Positions 11,849 through 23,894 of a DNA stretch of 64,000 nt are shown here, one piece after another. Source of the DNA: Puccinellia tenuiflora (taxonomy: Eukaryota; Streptophyta; Magnoliopsida; Poales; Poaceae). The notes under the pieces are model-generated. The model ran no database searches, was not told where the DNA came from, and was given only the letters and a program-made list of their open reading frames with translations. Every line of letters begins with the position of its first letter. The stretch's first letter is position 1. The position numbers and the translations under genes were made by a program. The DNA lies in contig QRDG01001908.1 of NCBI GenBank assembly GCA_012064385.1, forward strand, positions 599,570 to 663,569, read 5' to 3'.

Positions 11849-11920
11849 TCTGGCGAGGACGAGGCCTCGAGAGGCGCCAACCCCTCTGGCGAGGACGAGG
11901 CCTCGAGAGGCGCCGACCCC
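11849..11920 (+). repeat. 36-bp tandem repeat (two copies) in antisense gene
   Basis: Two almost identical 36-bp units encode GEDEASRGANPS and GEDEASRGADPS in an acidic region. The length keeps the frame. Confidence 0.8.
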
Positions 11921-12225
11921 TCGGGAGGCGACACGGGCTCCTCAAGGAACGTGCCGCCTGGCGAGGACCTCCAGGAGATCTCCTCCAGCGGCGACGAGGA
12001 CGCTTTCCACGTGGCCCGCTCCCGACGCATCATAGAGGGGGAGGAGGAGGAGAGCGGGTAACAGGGGAGGACGCCGCGAGCCCCGCACCAAGGCCCTCCA
12101 CGACAAGAACGCCTCGACAGGGGGGGCGCCCCCCGAGAGGAGGCAGGAGGGCCTCAAGGGGAGGCCAGGGTGAGCAGCCCACAGCCTCCGAACGCGAAGA
12201 AAAGGGTGTGGAGGATAGCCGACGA

Positions 12226-12306
12226 GTAAGCCTCGATTCTTCTTTTTCTTTTAGCATTTTGCTTCTGAGAATCCTCTTGACGGATCTTCTGCTTGTTTGT
12301 CTTCAG
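12226..12306 (+). other. Predicted intron of the E3 antisense gene (81 bp)
   Basis: The donor GTAAGC at 12226 and acceptor TTGTCTTCAG ending at 12306 flank a T-rich stretch. Removing the intron joins codons ...IADE and NPAAPKKRR in the same frame, while the unspliced frame stops at once. The frame match across the junction is the main support. Confidence 0.7.
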
Positions 12307-12754
12307 GAACCCTGCGGCGCCGAAGAAGCGGCGGCTCCGCAAGCTTGGGGAGGCCGCTGACGCCACCGTAGCGCCGCCGGTGGCTGACGAGCTACAGCAC
12401 GCGGCTGCTCCTCCCACGGGCGAGCGCCGCGAGGAGGAGGACGACGACGTCGTTGAGGTGGTGCCGCCGCCCGTCCAGACCACTCTTCCTCTCGTACTGC
12501 AGAGGGCGACGGAGGAGGAGACGGCGGCCGACACAGCCCGAGCCTCCGTGAGGCCGGACGAGGAGGAGGAGGCGATTGGGGAGATCGTCGTGGAGCCACC
12601 CCCGGAGGAGGAGGCTCCCACACAGAGGACAGACGCGCCCACGGCCGCGGCGGGCGCGACCACCACGGAGGGGGCGGGAGGTGCCCCCGAAGGGCAGGAG
12701 GAGGGGGCGCCTCCGGAGCCCACAGATACGAGAGCTGGGGGCGAGAGGGCGCCC

Positions 12755-12898
12755 AGCCCCCAGCGGGCTCCAGACGCGGGAGGCGATGCTAGCGCCCACA
12801 CGAGCCCCCAGAGGGCCCCTGACGCGGGAGGCGAGGAAGGCGCCCACGCGAGCCCTCAGAGGGCCCCTGACGCGGGAGCCGAGGAAGGCGCCCTCGCG
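12755..12898 (+). repeat. 48-bp tandem repeat (three copies) in antisense gene
   Basis: Three units of 48 bp encode 16-residue repeats starting SPQRAPDAG, followed by a fourth degenerate unit SPRAAPEAAV. Disordered, Pro/Ala-rich linker before the coiled coil. Confidence 0.85.
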
Positions 12899-13933
12899 AG
12901 CCCCCGGGCCGCACCGGAGGCGGCCGTGAGCCCAAGGCAGGGTGCCTCGAGCGTCCCGCCAAGAAGCGAGATCTCTGCACCCCGCAGCAATGCGGGGACC
13001 TTGGTGCGGTGGGAGCCGCGGCACCAAGCGGTTCGTCGCCAAGCCGTCCTCGGCCAGGCGCGGCGGACGCTTGAGGAGCTGGAGGCGCAGCTCGCTGAAG
13101 AGGAACTCGCCCAGGCGGAGGAGCGGGCGAGACTCGACGAGGGCTGGGCCCTCCTCCGCGAGAGCGTGGAGAGCTGCCGCCGGCAGGATGCGGCGGCCCT
13201 GGCGGCCCGCCAAGAGGCCATGTGCTTCGCCGAAGAGACCCGCGACAGCGTGAAGCGGGAGGCGGCGGAGACCATGGAGCAGCTGGACGCCGCACGAGCG
13301 GCGCTCAAGGCGGAAACCGCCTCCAAGCGACAGGAGGTGGCGGCCCTGGAGCAGAACTTCATTACGCACTCCAAAACCGTGGAGTGCAGCCTGAAGGAGC
13401 TCCGCGAGAGGCTGGACGCCCGCGAGGTGCAGCTGACCAAGTGCGAGGCAGAGCTCACGCAACGCGAGGGAGCGATCTCCCCCCGCGAGGAGGAGCTACG
13501 CCGACACGAAGAGCAGGTCTAGCAGCTCGAGAAGGACCAGGCCATCCGCGAGGAGCACCTGCAGGCCCGTGAGGGGCAGGTGGCCAAGGACGAGGCCACT
13601 TACCCAGATCGCCTCAAGGCGGCCAACGACGACTTCACGGCGAAGCAGAAGAAAACCCAGGAAGAGGCCGACGGCCGGGTCAAGCTCATCTGCCTAGACC
13701 TCGCCAAGGACTACGACGAGAAGGCCAAGAAGCAGGAGGAGCGCTTCAAGGCGAAGCGCAAGGAGCTCCAGGACCGCATCGAGGGGCTCGAGAAGGAGGA
13801 GAAGCAGATGGCTTCCCGCCTTCAGAGCGCCAAGGAGGCCCAGGCTTGCGCAGAAGGGAAAGTTGCCGCCCTGGAGAAGGACCTGAGCGAGCTCCACCAG
13901 CAGGTGGGGCCGGTCGTGAACCTTGTGGAGGAG

Positions 13934-15692
13934 TGATGGGGTCGCAGCATAGAAAACAAAAATTTTCCTACGCAACAGGCGGAATAAACCCCAAGGATCT
14001 AGATCTATTAGACGAAGGTAGCGAAGATGAGATCCAATCTCTTACCCTTGAAGATCAACAAACGTGTTTTGTCGGTGCAGGGGTTGGCTAGTCGATCCCC
14101 GCAACTAGACTCATCTAGTCGCGAGGAGATGTATTTCCTCGAAGTCCAATCCGACGAAGTGCCACAAGGGGTAGCACCTCCGCGGTATCCACACGTACGG
14201 CTCGATGTAGATCTCCTCCTTCTTGATCCCGCAAGCAAGGTGGAGATGGCTAGATGGATCTCGGCACCACGACGGTTGTGGTGGCGTTGATGGTGGAGAA
14301 ATTCCTGTAGGGCTTCGCCAAGCAGCTGCAGGAGAGAGGAGGGAGAGGAGAGGGAGGCCGGCGGCTAGGGGTCAAGGGTGCTGCGCCCCAGCCCTCCCCT
14401 CCTCCTTATATAGGCGTGAGGGGGCTGTGGGGGCGTCCCAAACCCATCTAGGGCCGGCCAAGGGAGGAAACTTACCCCCAAGGCAGCCCCTAGGGTTTTT
14501 GGGTGCCTCCCATGGGCCAGCCGCATGGGCCTTTAGGGAGAGGGTGCGGCCAGCCCAAGTGGGCTGCTGCACCTCCCCTTGGTCCATGTTGGCCTTCTAG
14601 GTTCGTGGCCCCCCAAGGTGGGGCCCTCCGGAACCTTCCGGAACCTTCTAGAATCTTCCGGTTACTCTGCCGGAATTTTCCCGAACTTTTCCGGAACCCT
14701 GGAAACCACTTTCCTTATATGAATCTTATTCTCCGGACCACTCCGGAACTCCTCGTGACGTCCGGGATCCTATCCGAGACTCCGAATCACCATTCGTTCA
14801 TTCCATCAATTATCTCATCACTAAACCCTAGCTACATTGGAGCGTTAAGTGTGTGACCCTACGGGTTCGAGAACATGCAGACATGATCATATCAATAATC
14901 AACAGCGGGACCGGGATGCCCATATTGACTCCTACATATTCAACGAAGTTCTTATCGATTGAACCACGATGCCGGAGATTCTTAATCTCATATACGATTC
15001 CCTTTGTCTCACCGATATTTAATTTGCCCGAGATTCGATCGTCGATATCCCCATATCTAGTTTCATCTCGTTACCTGGCAAATTCTCTTTACTCGTCCAT
15101 AATATAGGATCTCCGTGATTAACACTTAATCACATGGTTGCAACCTTTCTGATGCTATATTACCGAGAGGGCCCAGAGATATCTACTCCATCACATGGAG
15201 GGACAAATCCCACTCTTGATTCATGTCACCCAACAAATACCATCAGAGATACCTGAAAGCCATCTTTATAATCACCCAGTTACGAAGTGACGTTTGATGT
15301 ACACAAAGCATTCCTCCGGTAAACGGGAGTGACATAATCTCATGGTCTAAGGAAACTATACTTGGCATACTAAAAGTGTTGGCAATGAAACTTGTGTGAC
15401 ACGATCAATTGCAACTCTTTATTATCGGGTCTTGTCCATCACATCATTACTCCTAATGATATGACTCCGTTATCAAGTGACTATAACAAGTCCATGGTTA
15501 GGAAACTCTAACCATCTCTGGACTAACGAACTGGTCTGGTAGAGGCTTACTAGGGACAACTGGTTGTTTATATTCCACACATGTATTATGTTTCCGGTTA
15601 ATACAATTATAGCATGGAGAATAAACTATTATCATAAACATGAATATGCTAATAAACCATTTTATTATTGCCTCTAGGGCATATTCCCAACA
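13934..15692 (-). repeat. E4 3' LTR (1759 bp)
   Basis: Minus strand: TGTTGGGAATATGCCC at 15692 to ...GACCCCATCA at 13934. Close to the right LTR with scattered substitutions and short indels. Confidence 0.9.
14406..14414 (-). promoter_or_regulatory. TATA box of the E4 3' LTR
   Basis: CCTATATAA on the minus strand, followed by GGAGGAGGGG. Confidence 0.6.
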
Positions 15693-15703
15693 GTCTCCCA
15701 CTT
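15693..15703 (-). other. E4 polypurine tract
   Basis: AAGTGGGAGAC on the minus strand, directly before the 3' LTR. Confidence 0.8.
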
Positions 15704-18664
15704 GCACTAGAGTCAATAATCTAGTTTACATTTTCTCGATCCAACACTCATGGTGTCTAACACTCATGGAGTCTCAGTGCTGATCATGTTTGCTCGTGGA
15801 AGAGGTTCTGTCCGTGTTCTGTACTATACAGTTCTTTATGTTCTTTGCAAAACGTCAATGTCACCTAATTTGACATTACTTTATCATCTCATGATAAACC
15901 TATTATCATCACATGATAAATCTCATCATCACATGATGAATATAATATATTTGGTTAGAGAGTGAGATTTTTGTTTCCCTTTTATGCCTACATGACGTAT
16001 GATCAGTCAAGAGGACTTTCACATAGCATGTGCACCCGGAACTCACTCAGTCTTGAAACAAAATTTCTCAAACCATAATATTATATCTTTTAATCATTGA
16101 ATTAATCATATACTCCTATATGTTGTAGACTCACAAATCGACAGTGCAGTCAAGTCACTTCGATATTTTCGATCATGCTTTCGTTGCGCTTCTGCTATCA
16201 TGAGATCCCCAATCTAGTTTGGTTTTATGACTTCAACCAAGTCTACCAATCTCTAGATTCTATTATCTCAACTTCCATAGTAAAATGACTCCTCATTTAA
16301 CATGTTCTTCTAACCAAGAACTTGGGTCACATATCGTCAAATACAAACACATGGTTCTTATATGTTTAGTCCTATGAACAATTCATAGCGAATTCTAACA
16401 TATCCTCCAACCATCATTTTGTACTGAGTTATCAACTCAATGTTTCACCTATTTCTCACAAGCAGATGAACCTTTCTTCTCTTGTTTATTTTGAACTCCT
16501 TCAAAATCTTACTTAGGTTAAACATCCTGACATAATGCTTTATCAAACATATCTATCCTCCATAGATACATCTATCTCCTATGGATATTTGACGTTTCAA
16601 TTCTAACTTCACAAGTTATACGTTGGTTCCTGACTTATTTACAACATTTATGAAATCTCCATTTCACACAAACAAGATGTTGTAAACTCCCACTCAAATA
16701 TACACCATACACATATTAAATTGTGAAACCACTTTGGCTCCCACTCAGAAATATGTTATCATATATTTGACCATGATTTACTAGCTCCCACTCAAACATA
16801 TGTCACCACATATTTTGATCATTGGAAAATAGTTTCTGCTCTAACTTAATATATGTCGCACATATCTTAATTAGATCACACTCGTGTATTTTCTCGATAT
16901 TTGGACACCTCCAAAATTCTTAATTAACTATTAATATCGAGAACTCTTTATACGAAACGCTAGTACTTCTACTAGCTTTAGTTTTATTTATTCTCTACAA
17001 AACACCTTTTGAGGAATAAATATGTGAAACATCACTTTCACAAAATCAAGCAACAATTACTTTGTGATTTAAACTTAACATAGGATGACTCTTAGTCACT
17101 TTCGTATTTAAGGTTTCTATTTCTTCTTTGTAGTTTCGTAGGTATGTCTTGTTTCTAAAACATGACAAGTAAATCATGAATACTATTTTGTAACCTGACA
17201 AAATTTTATATTCTTGAATCCTACTTTTCTTTAGACAAGCTAAACCGAAATTCAATGATCGCCATCATTAATTCCTTTATGTGTCAAGTTTTAACCAACA
17301 TAGCACTTTACATATGTGCCACTTGATACATAAACAAGCAAGGTTTTAGCTTTTCCATTCCATCAATTCTTTTATCAATGAAACCTTTTCACGATAAATC
17401 CACTAAAACATTTAACACAATCAACAATTGATTTGTCCCTTTTAGTCTCTCATTGTGGAGTCACATATGAATATACTACAAACTTTATTTGCAATAGTTT
17501 CTAATTATCTCATAATTAATGAAACCACTGTTTCACATAACTCATATGCGAAATGCAAATCATTAAATAGATCCTTATTTCTAAACAGAGTGTTTATCAA
17601 ATAAATCTAAATGCTATTATTAAACCCCCCGAAATAAAACCCTTCTTTGAGACCACACAATATCAAATAGTGTGTGATTACAATATCTTAGGACATATCA
17701 AACTCCTTTGAAATATTCTAAACATTGTAATTTGTGATAACACTTCTCACAAGTCTGCATACTAACATATAACTCAAATATTTTGTCTCTTTTGATCAAA
17801 TCATAAAGACTCAATTTTCTTGTTAACTTAATATCCTAAACTCCAGAATTTTATTTGATCTCATCAAATATCATAACTTGAATAAATACACCTATTTAAT
17901 CATTTATGATGGAGTGCACAAAATAATGACATCTAACATTTGCTGAAAATACAACCAACACTTGTGTTTATTTCGGCAATTCATGACACTCTTCCAAAGG
18001 GTGGCATTTTAGTCATACTCCTTACAACAAGGCGCATTGATAAAACATCAAAATGTTTATTCAATCTTAGCACGACTAAAACAATTGTCATTATTAAGTT
18101 TTGAATATTTTAGTATGTCTCATATTTTATAAATGTTCAACCAATTTATCATCTAGATTATAATAAGAATAATACACTTATAATCGAAACTTTGTGATTT
18201 CCAAAAAGGATCACTCATGAAAATAGAACAACCATTGTCTTTAACATGAATAACCGTCTCACATAAGCAAGACACACTAATTAAAATCACACTTAATTCG
18301 ATTACAACACTTATTCAAATCCTCTAATCCAAATGATAAATGTAGAGACAGATCGTTGCCAGCATCAACTCCTTGATTGCCACCATTCCGCAACGTCTTC
18401 CCATATCCTTTATGCAAATCTCAAGCAGCAGGTTCTGTTTTCATAAAACAGAATGAGTATCAAATACTTATCAGAACCGCCACAATGGCAATTTGGACTT
18501 AAACACTTATAACTTGTATATCACTATATACTTTCTGCATTGTCAACTTCTCTTGCTATGGGTTCCACTTTGACATGACGCAGCCGAGACACAAATTCAT
18601 AGAAAGTGATCAAATCCCTTCCCATGACATAGTCTCCGACATAATTCTTGAAGCTGGGGAGAAG
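15704..18664 (-). other. E4 internal domain, non-coding part
   Basis: AT-rich DNA with no frame that reads as protease, integrase, RT or RNase H, although these should lie here in an autonomous copia element. It holds a small direct-repeat block of ATCACATGATAAA-like units (about 15880-15950) and three CTCCCACTCA motifs (16687, 16738, 16785), which look like polypurine tracts on the minus strand. A 69-residue frame at 17046-17255 (-) is also open in E2 at 47263-47472, but I cannot assign it. Confidence 0.6.
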
Positions 18665-18949
18665 CTAGCGTATCACCCCATCTATCGCGAAACCGCCATT
18701 TATCTCATGGTTCCAAACAAGCACTAGACGATGATGTATCTCATGCATTATCCTCAGGTGTTGTTCCAAGCAAGTGTTCTCTTCCATCTTGAGTGAAAGA
18801 AAACCGTTCAGACATTCGAACCTTACAATTCTAACTTGCGCTGAAAAACTATTTTTCAACTCACCAACAATCTCCATTGCAGTCAAGTTCTTGAATTGTC
18901 TACCTAGGTCAGAATTCATGAAGGTGCACATCATCCACTTGACTTTCAA
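18665..18949 (-). pseudogene. gag: E4 gag fragment (94 codons)
   Basis: The frame reads like the middle of a copia Gag (UBN2-type): FKNLTAMEIVGELKNSF, then RFECLNGFLSLKMEEN, then HLRIMHEIHHRLV, matching the usual pattern of a 'length-restricted step, Met-Glu-Glu, His-Ile' helix set. It stops after IDGVIR, and the rest of Gag continues in other frames to about 18540. The same frame, same length, is open in E2 at 48909-49193 with a handful of changes. No zinc knuckle is seen. Confidence 0.65.
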
Positions 18950-20373
18950 GTAGGTGGTTCAAAACCACTCCATGTACTCTTCATCGCTTGCAGAAATATT
19001 TGGGTTTATCTCCTATAGGTTCTTCTAACATGTAGAGCTCATCATTGGTGTGTAGGACTTCTTTCAGGACGCAGGTACTACTCAACAAATTTGACCCATC
19101 GAGACGCAGTTTTTCAGCAACGAACTACCGTAGTCAACCATGATCTACAAGGATTTTTGCAAAGACATCTGGACTTTTGTTTATGATAATTTTAGTTCAT
19201 CTTAATGAACTCCCACTAAACTCAACATCTCTCTGGTTGTTTAGTGACACACGATCCAAATCCACTACACCACAACCGATCATCACGTGAGATGATGTAG
19301 CTTCAAAGGTGAACATCACCATGTTGATCATATCGTCCATATGACTCGTGTTTAGCCTTTCGGCTCTTGTGTTCCGAGGCCATGTCTGTACATGCTAGGC
19401 TCGTCAAGGAAACCGTAGTATTTTCGCGTGTGTAAATCTGTCTTACACCCGTTGTATGTGAACGTTGAATCTATCACACCCGATCATCACGTGGTGTCTC
19501 AAAACGACGAACTTTCGCAACGGTGCATACTAGGGGAGAACACATCTTGATATTAACGGGAGAGATCACCTTATCATGCTACCGTCGCGATCACATCTAA
19601 GCATAACAATAAGGTGCATAATAAAGGATTAACATCACATGCAATTCATAATTGTGATATGATATGGCCTTTCTTCTTGTGCTTTTGATCTCCATCTGCA
19701 AAGCACCGGCATGATCTCCATCTCCGGCATGATCTCCATCATCGTGGCGCCATCACCATGATTGTCCACCAACTATTGCAACTACAACTAATGCTACTCT
19801 TAGCAATAAAGTAAAGCAATTACATGGTGATTCAATGACACGCAGGTCACTTAAAATAAAAGACAACCATATGGCTCCTGCCGGTTGCCGTACTCGTCGA
19901 CATGCAAGTCGCGAAAGATTACAAACATGATCATTGCATACATTATCACAAATCACATATTGGCCATACCACATCACATGACCCCCTCTGCAAAAACAAG
20001 TTAGACGTCCTCTACTTTGTTTATGCAATTTTTACGTGGCTTGGGTCAACGAGATAGAACCGTTCTAATCTACGCAAAACCACAACGGTGATATAGTAGT
20101 TGCTTATTTACTCATCCTTTTGAAAGGCCTTCCATTGAAAATTGCATCTTCACTAAAGCAAGAGAAACAGACACCCGCCAGCCACTTATGCAAAACAAGT
20201 TGCATGTCAATCGTGGAACCGGTCTCTCGTGCGTGGACGAGTAAGGTTGGTCCGGGCCGCTTCATTTCACAATACCGCAAAGACGCAAAGTGCACGCGAG
20301 AAGGTAGCAACAAAAAATATCAACACCCACAACACTTGTGTTCTAATCGCACCAACATCTACGAATAGATCTA
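18950..20373 (-). other. E4 5' untranslated/leader region
   Basis: DNA between the primer site and the gag fragment. No open frame that I recognise. It aligns with 49194-50637 of E2 throughout. Several ATGATCTCCATC units near 19690-19740 form a short imperfect direct repeat. Confidence 0.5.
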
Positions 20374-20386
20374 GGCTCTGATACCA
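20374..20386 (-). other. E4 primer binding site (initiator tRNA-Met)
   Basis: TGGTATCAGAGCC on the minus strand, one base from the LTR, complementary to the 3' end of plant initiator tRNA-Met. Confidence 0.85.
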
Positions 20387-20387
20387 C

Positions 20388-22134
20388 TGATGGGGTCGCA
20401 GCATAGAAAACAAAAATTTTCCTACGCAACAGGCGGAATAAACCCCAAGGATCTAGATCTATTAGACGAAGGTACCGAAGATGAGATCCAATCTCTTACC
20501 CTTGAAGATCAACAAACGTGTTTTGTCGGTGCAGGGGTTGGCTAGTCGATCCCCGCAACTAGACTCATCTAGTCGCGAGGAGATGTATTTCCTCGAAGTC
20601 CAATCCGACGAAGTGCCACAAGGGGTAGCACCTCCGCGGTATCCACACGTACGGCTCGATGTAGATCTCCGCCTTCTTGATCCCGCAAGCAAGGTGGAGA
20701 TGGCTAGATGGATCTCGGCACCACGACGGTTGTGGTGGCGTTGATGGTGGAGAAATTCCTGCAGGGCTTCGCCAAGCAGCTGCAGGAGAGAGGAGGGAGA
20801 GGAGAGGGAGGCCGGCGGCTAGGGTCAAGGGTGCTGCGCCCCAGCCCTCCCCTCCTCCTTATATAGGCGTGAGGGGGGGCTGTGGGGGCGTCCCAACCCA
20901 TCTAGGGCCGGCCAAGGGGGAAACTTGCCCCCCAAGGCAGCCCCTAGGGTTTTGGGTGCCTCCCATGGGCCAGCCGCATGGGCCTTTAGGGAAGGGTGCG
21001 GCCAGCCCAGTGGGCTGCTGCACCTCCCCTTGGTCCATGTTGGCCTTCTAGGTTCGTGGCCCCCCAAGGTGGGGCCCTCCGGAACCTTCTAGAATCTTCC
21101 GGTACTCTGCCGGAATTTTCCCGAACTTTTCCGGAACCCTGGAAACCACTTTCCTTATATGAATCTTATTCTCCGGACCACTCCGGAACTCCTCGTGATG
21201 TCCGGGATCCTATCCGAGACTCCGAATCACCATTCGTTCATTCCATCAATTATCTCATCACTAAACCCTAGCTACATTGGAGCGTTAAGTGTGTGACCCT
21301 ACGGGTTCGAGAACATGCAGACATGATCATATCAATAATCAACAGCGGGACCGGGATGCCCATATTGACTCCTACATATTCAACGAAGTTCTTTATCGAT
21401 TGAACCACGATGCCGGAGATTCTTAATCTCGTATACGATTCCCTTTGTCTCACCGATATTTAATTTGCCCAAGATTCGATCGTCGATATCCCCATATCTA
21501 GTTTCATCTCGTTACCTGGCAAATTCTCTTTACTCGTCCATAATATAGGATCTCCGTGATTAACACTTAATCACATGGTTGCAACCTTTCTGATGCTATA
21601 TTACCGAGAGGGCCCAGAGATATCTTTTCCGTCACAAGGAAGGACAAATCCCAGTCTTGATTCATGTCACCCAACAAATACCATCGGAGATACCTGAAAG
21701 CCACCTTTATAATCACCCAGTTACGAAGTGACGTTTGATGTCCACAAAGTATTCCTCCGGTACACGGGAGTGACATAATCTCATGGTCTAAGGAAACTAT
21801 ACTTGGCATACTAAAAGTGTTGGCAATAAAACTGTTGTGACACGATCAATTGCAACTCTTTATTATTTGGGTCTTGTCCATCACATCATTACTCCTAATG
21901 ATATGACTCCGTTATCAAGTGACTATAACAAGTCCATGGTTAGGAAACTCTAACCATCTCTTGACTAACGAACTAGTCCGGTAGAGGCTTACTAGGGACA
22001 CCTGTTTGTTTATATTCCACACATGTATTATGTTTCCGGTTAATACAATTATAGCATGGATAATAAACTATTATCATAAACATGAATATGCTAATAAACC
22101 ATTTTATTATTGCCTCTAGGGCATATTCCCAACA
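20388..22134 (-). repeat. E4 5' LTR (1747 bp)
   Basis: Minus strand start TGTTGGGAATATGCCC at 22134, end at 20388 (TGATGGGG on the plus strand). TATA box CCTATATAA at 20859-20867 (minus). Confidence 0.9.
20859..20867 (-). promoter_or_regulatory. TATA box of the E4 5' LTR
   Basis: CCTATATAA on the minus strand. This is the copy that would drive the genomic RNA of E4. Confidence 0.6.
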
Positions 22135-22139
22135 AGGAG

Positions 22140-22622
22140 GCACGGAGCAACGCGGAGCATGGCCGGACCATGATGCGCCAATGCCAGCTCATGCTCCAAG
22201 GCTAGGTGGTCCGCGCGCGCGCCGTTGGGGACGACCTGAGGATCGAGGTTCCCCCCTTTTCCGCAGGGAGCGACGACGAGGCCGCGTACTCGTTCTTCTT
22301 CGAGCAATTCCTCGGAAAGCTTGATGAGACCGCGAAGGTCTTCGACGAGCGCGTCGTGGAGGAGAGCCGCGATCTCCTTGTCATCGTTACCTGCCACATC
22401 TTCAGCAACCTCGCGAGGCTCCAGCCCTCGCTTGACCTCGAGGCCGTGACGGCGCCGGTCGACATCAGCGACAAGGCGCGGAAGGCCGCCGAGGCGTACG
22501 CCAAGAAATTTGACCAAGTCGTGGTCGATGAAGACGAAGGCGACGACGAGGAGGATGCCCTAGAGGAGGAGGTGGAGGCTGCCGTGGACGGAGCGGGCAC
22601 CTCAGGAGGCGCGACGGCCTGA
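22140..22622 (+). pseudogene. E3 antisense gene, 3' part of exon 2
   Basis: With E4 and one AGGAG removed, the frame from 13933 continues here without a shift (VEE joined to ARSNAEHGR). There is one in-frame stop at 22203-22205, then an open stretch to the terminal TGA at 22620. It encodes a helical segment (FFFEQFLGKLDETAKVFDER), a hydrophobic stretch near HIFSNLARL, and a very acidic C-terminus (VDEDEGDDEEDALEEEV). No catalytic motif is visible. The likely role, if any, is structural or protein-binding; this is inference from composition only. Confidence 0.7.
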
Positions 22623-23894
22623 GCTCCCTCCTGTATCTGGACGTGCAGGGGCACGGATTATCTTAGCATTTTATTTGTAACAGCTTTGTAAAGACTTGTT
22701 TTAAGCTTTGTTTGGACGTGCTTGGTGAATATCCCTCGAGAGGCTTTTGTCTTCCCTTTCATGTCTTTTTCGCTCTACGTCTTAGGACCCTCTCTTAGCG
22801 CTACACCACCGCCGCTTTGGTATGTGAGAGTCAGGGCTCCACAAGGCCGGGGGGTGCGTGAGGCCTCGAGAGGTAAGAGCTCCCAAGTCGCGATGCTTGG
22901 GGCTCCCCTTCAACGCGCAAGCAGCCCATGAGGCGCAGGAGAGAGAAAAGAGGCTCGAGGGACAAAAACCAGCGAAAGGAATTTCAACCAAGTGTTTGGA
23001 CTTAGCTTCACGAGGTGTTTTGCCTTGGAGAGGGTGTTGGTTCCATGGTGAGGTATTTTCGCCTTGGAGAGGGTGTTGGTTCCCTGACGAGGTGTTTTCC
23101 CCTTGGAGAGGGTGTCGGTTCCCTGGCGCTTGCTTTGGACCTGTTTTCCTGCGTTTTGACAGATAGGCGTACCCACCAGCAATACATAGCTAGACAACTT
23201 CATGCGTGCTCGTAGGTTCCTTCATGTGTGTCTCGCGAGGAGAACAGGCACCAAGGTCCTTGGTGAGTTTACATGCACGGGAGCCGGCTCATGAGTTCAG
23301 AGCTCCTTGGAAGTTGACATGCATGAAAGCTGACCCGTGAGTTCAGAGCTCGGATCCCTTGGGTTTGAGGCGCTGCTGGGATGCTCCCGAGGCACAGGCA
23401 CCATGTCCATCCCCCGCTCGCGAGATACACAGGAGGGATCATACGAGCAAGGATGAATCATCAATAACATAAATGCTTACCAAAGCAACAACATATACTG
23501 GCGCGTAGCGCAAAGGTTCGAAGTGACCTGAAACAGGGGTTCATTACACTGGCGTGTCCAGAAATACAAAATCCGCCATGTCAGGCATGGGGTTCCACAT
23601 GGAGTGGCTGAAACTCTCGCGGCCCGAGGCGACGCATGTAGAGAGAGCTCAGAGAGGGGGCCCCTATGCGGGGGTGGCTTGTAGAGCCTGCGGTCCACCA
23701 TGGCTGGGCATGGGGATCCACCTCGCCAAGGCATGGTGCTTGAAGAAGTCACCTTGCCGAGGCGCGGTGGCTTGGGAGTCTTCTCGAACGGCCCGCGGCA
23801 ACGTATAATAGAGAGGGGAGCCCGAAATTCTTCCTCGTGGAGGATGATGGCGCGAGGCTCTCCCTCAATGCAAAAAATTGCTCGTCGAGGACGA
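22623..23894. other. E3 spacer between antisense gene and integrase
   Basis: Non-coding region where the 3' end of the antisense gene faces the 3' end of pol, so the two transcription units converge. T-rich stretches at 22665-22720 could serve antisense 3' end formation. It holds a 39-bp tandem repeat. Confidence 0.6.
23011..23127 (+). repeat. 39-bp tandem repeat, three copies
   Basis: Three units each containing CCTTGGAGAGGGTGT and GGTTCC, with a few substitutions between units. Non-coding. Confidence 0.85.

Larger units (their letters stand above)
10752..13933 (+). pseudogene. E3 antisense gene (putative gypsy-type transposon domain), exons 1 and 2a
   Basis: The ATG at 10752 is in good context (CGACCATGG). 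Codons about 75-145 read GYYPIFLHTLYAGLVPPF and FAYLCEPYVGIHPSVDLF, which I recognise as the plant 'putative gypsy type transposon' domain family. Exon 1 runs to 12225 with a frameshift near 11160-11195 and stops at 11810 and 12059. After an intron, exon 2 (from 12307) encodes an acidic Ala/Pro/Glu-rich part with repeats, then a long coiled coil rich in Glu, Arg, Lys and Ala, with a stop at 13520. E4 interrupts it after 13933; it resumes at 22140. The function of this family is unknown. Length would be about 1190 codons. Confidence 0.75.
13934..22134 (-). mobile_element. E4: complete Ty1/copia-type element without recognisable pol
   Basis: Two LTRs (13934-15692 and 20388-22134) flank a 4.7-kb internal domain. 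AGGAG target duplications lie at 13929-13933 and 22135-22139. The primer site (20374-20386) adjoins the right LTR and the polypurine tract (15693-15703) the left, so it is on the minus strand. The internal domain has only one gag fragment. It interrupts the antisense gene of E3 in the middle of a codon series; removal restores the frame. Confidence 0.9.

Noticed and set aside
12392..13462. Open frame of 356 codons on the minus strand
   Set aside because: Shadow of exon 2 of the antisense gene, in GC-rich DNA with strong third-position bias. No motif.
22997..23130. Regularly spaced repeats that could suggest a CRISPR-like array
   Set aside because: Units are directly adjacent without unique spacers, and the setting is a plant retrotransposon. 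It is a 39-bp minisatellite.
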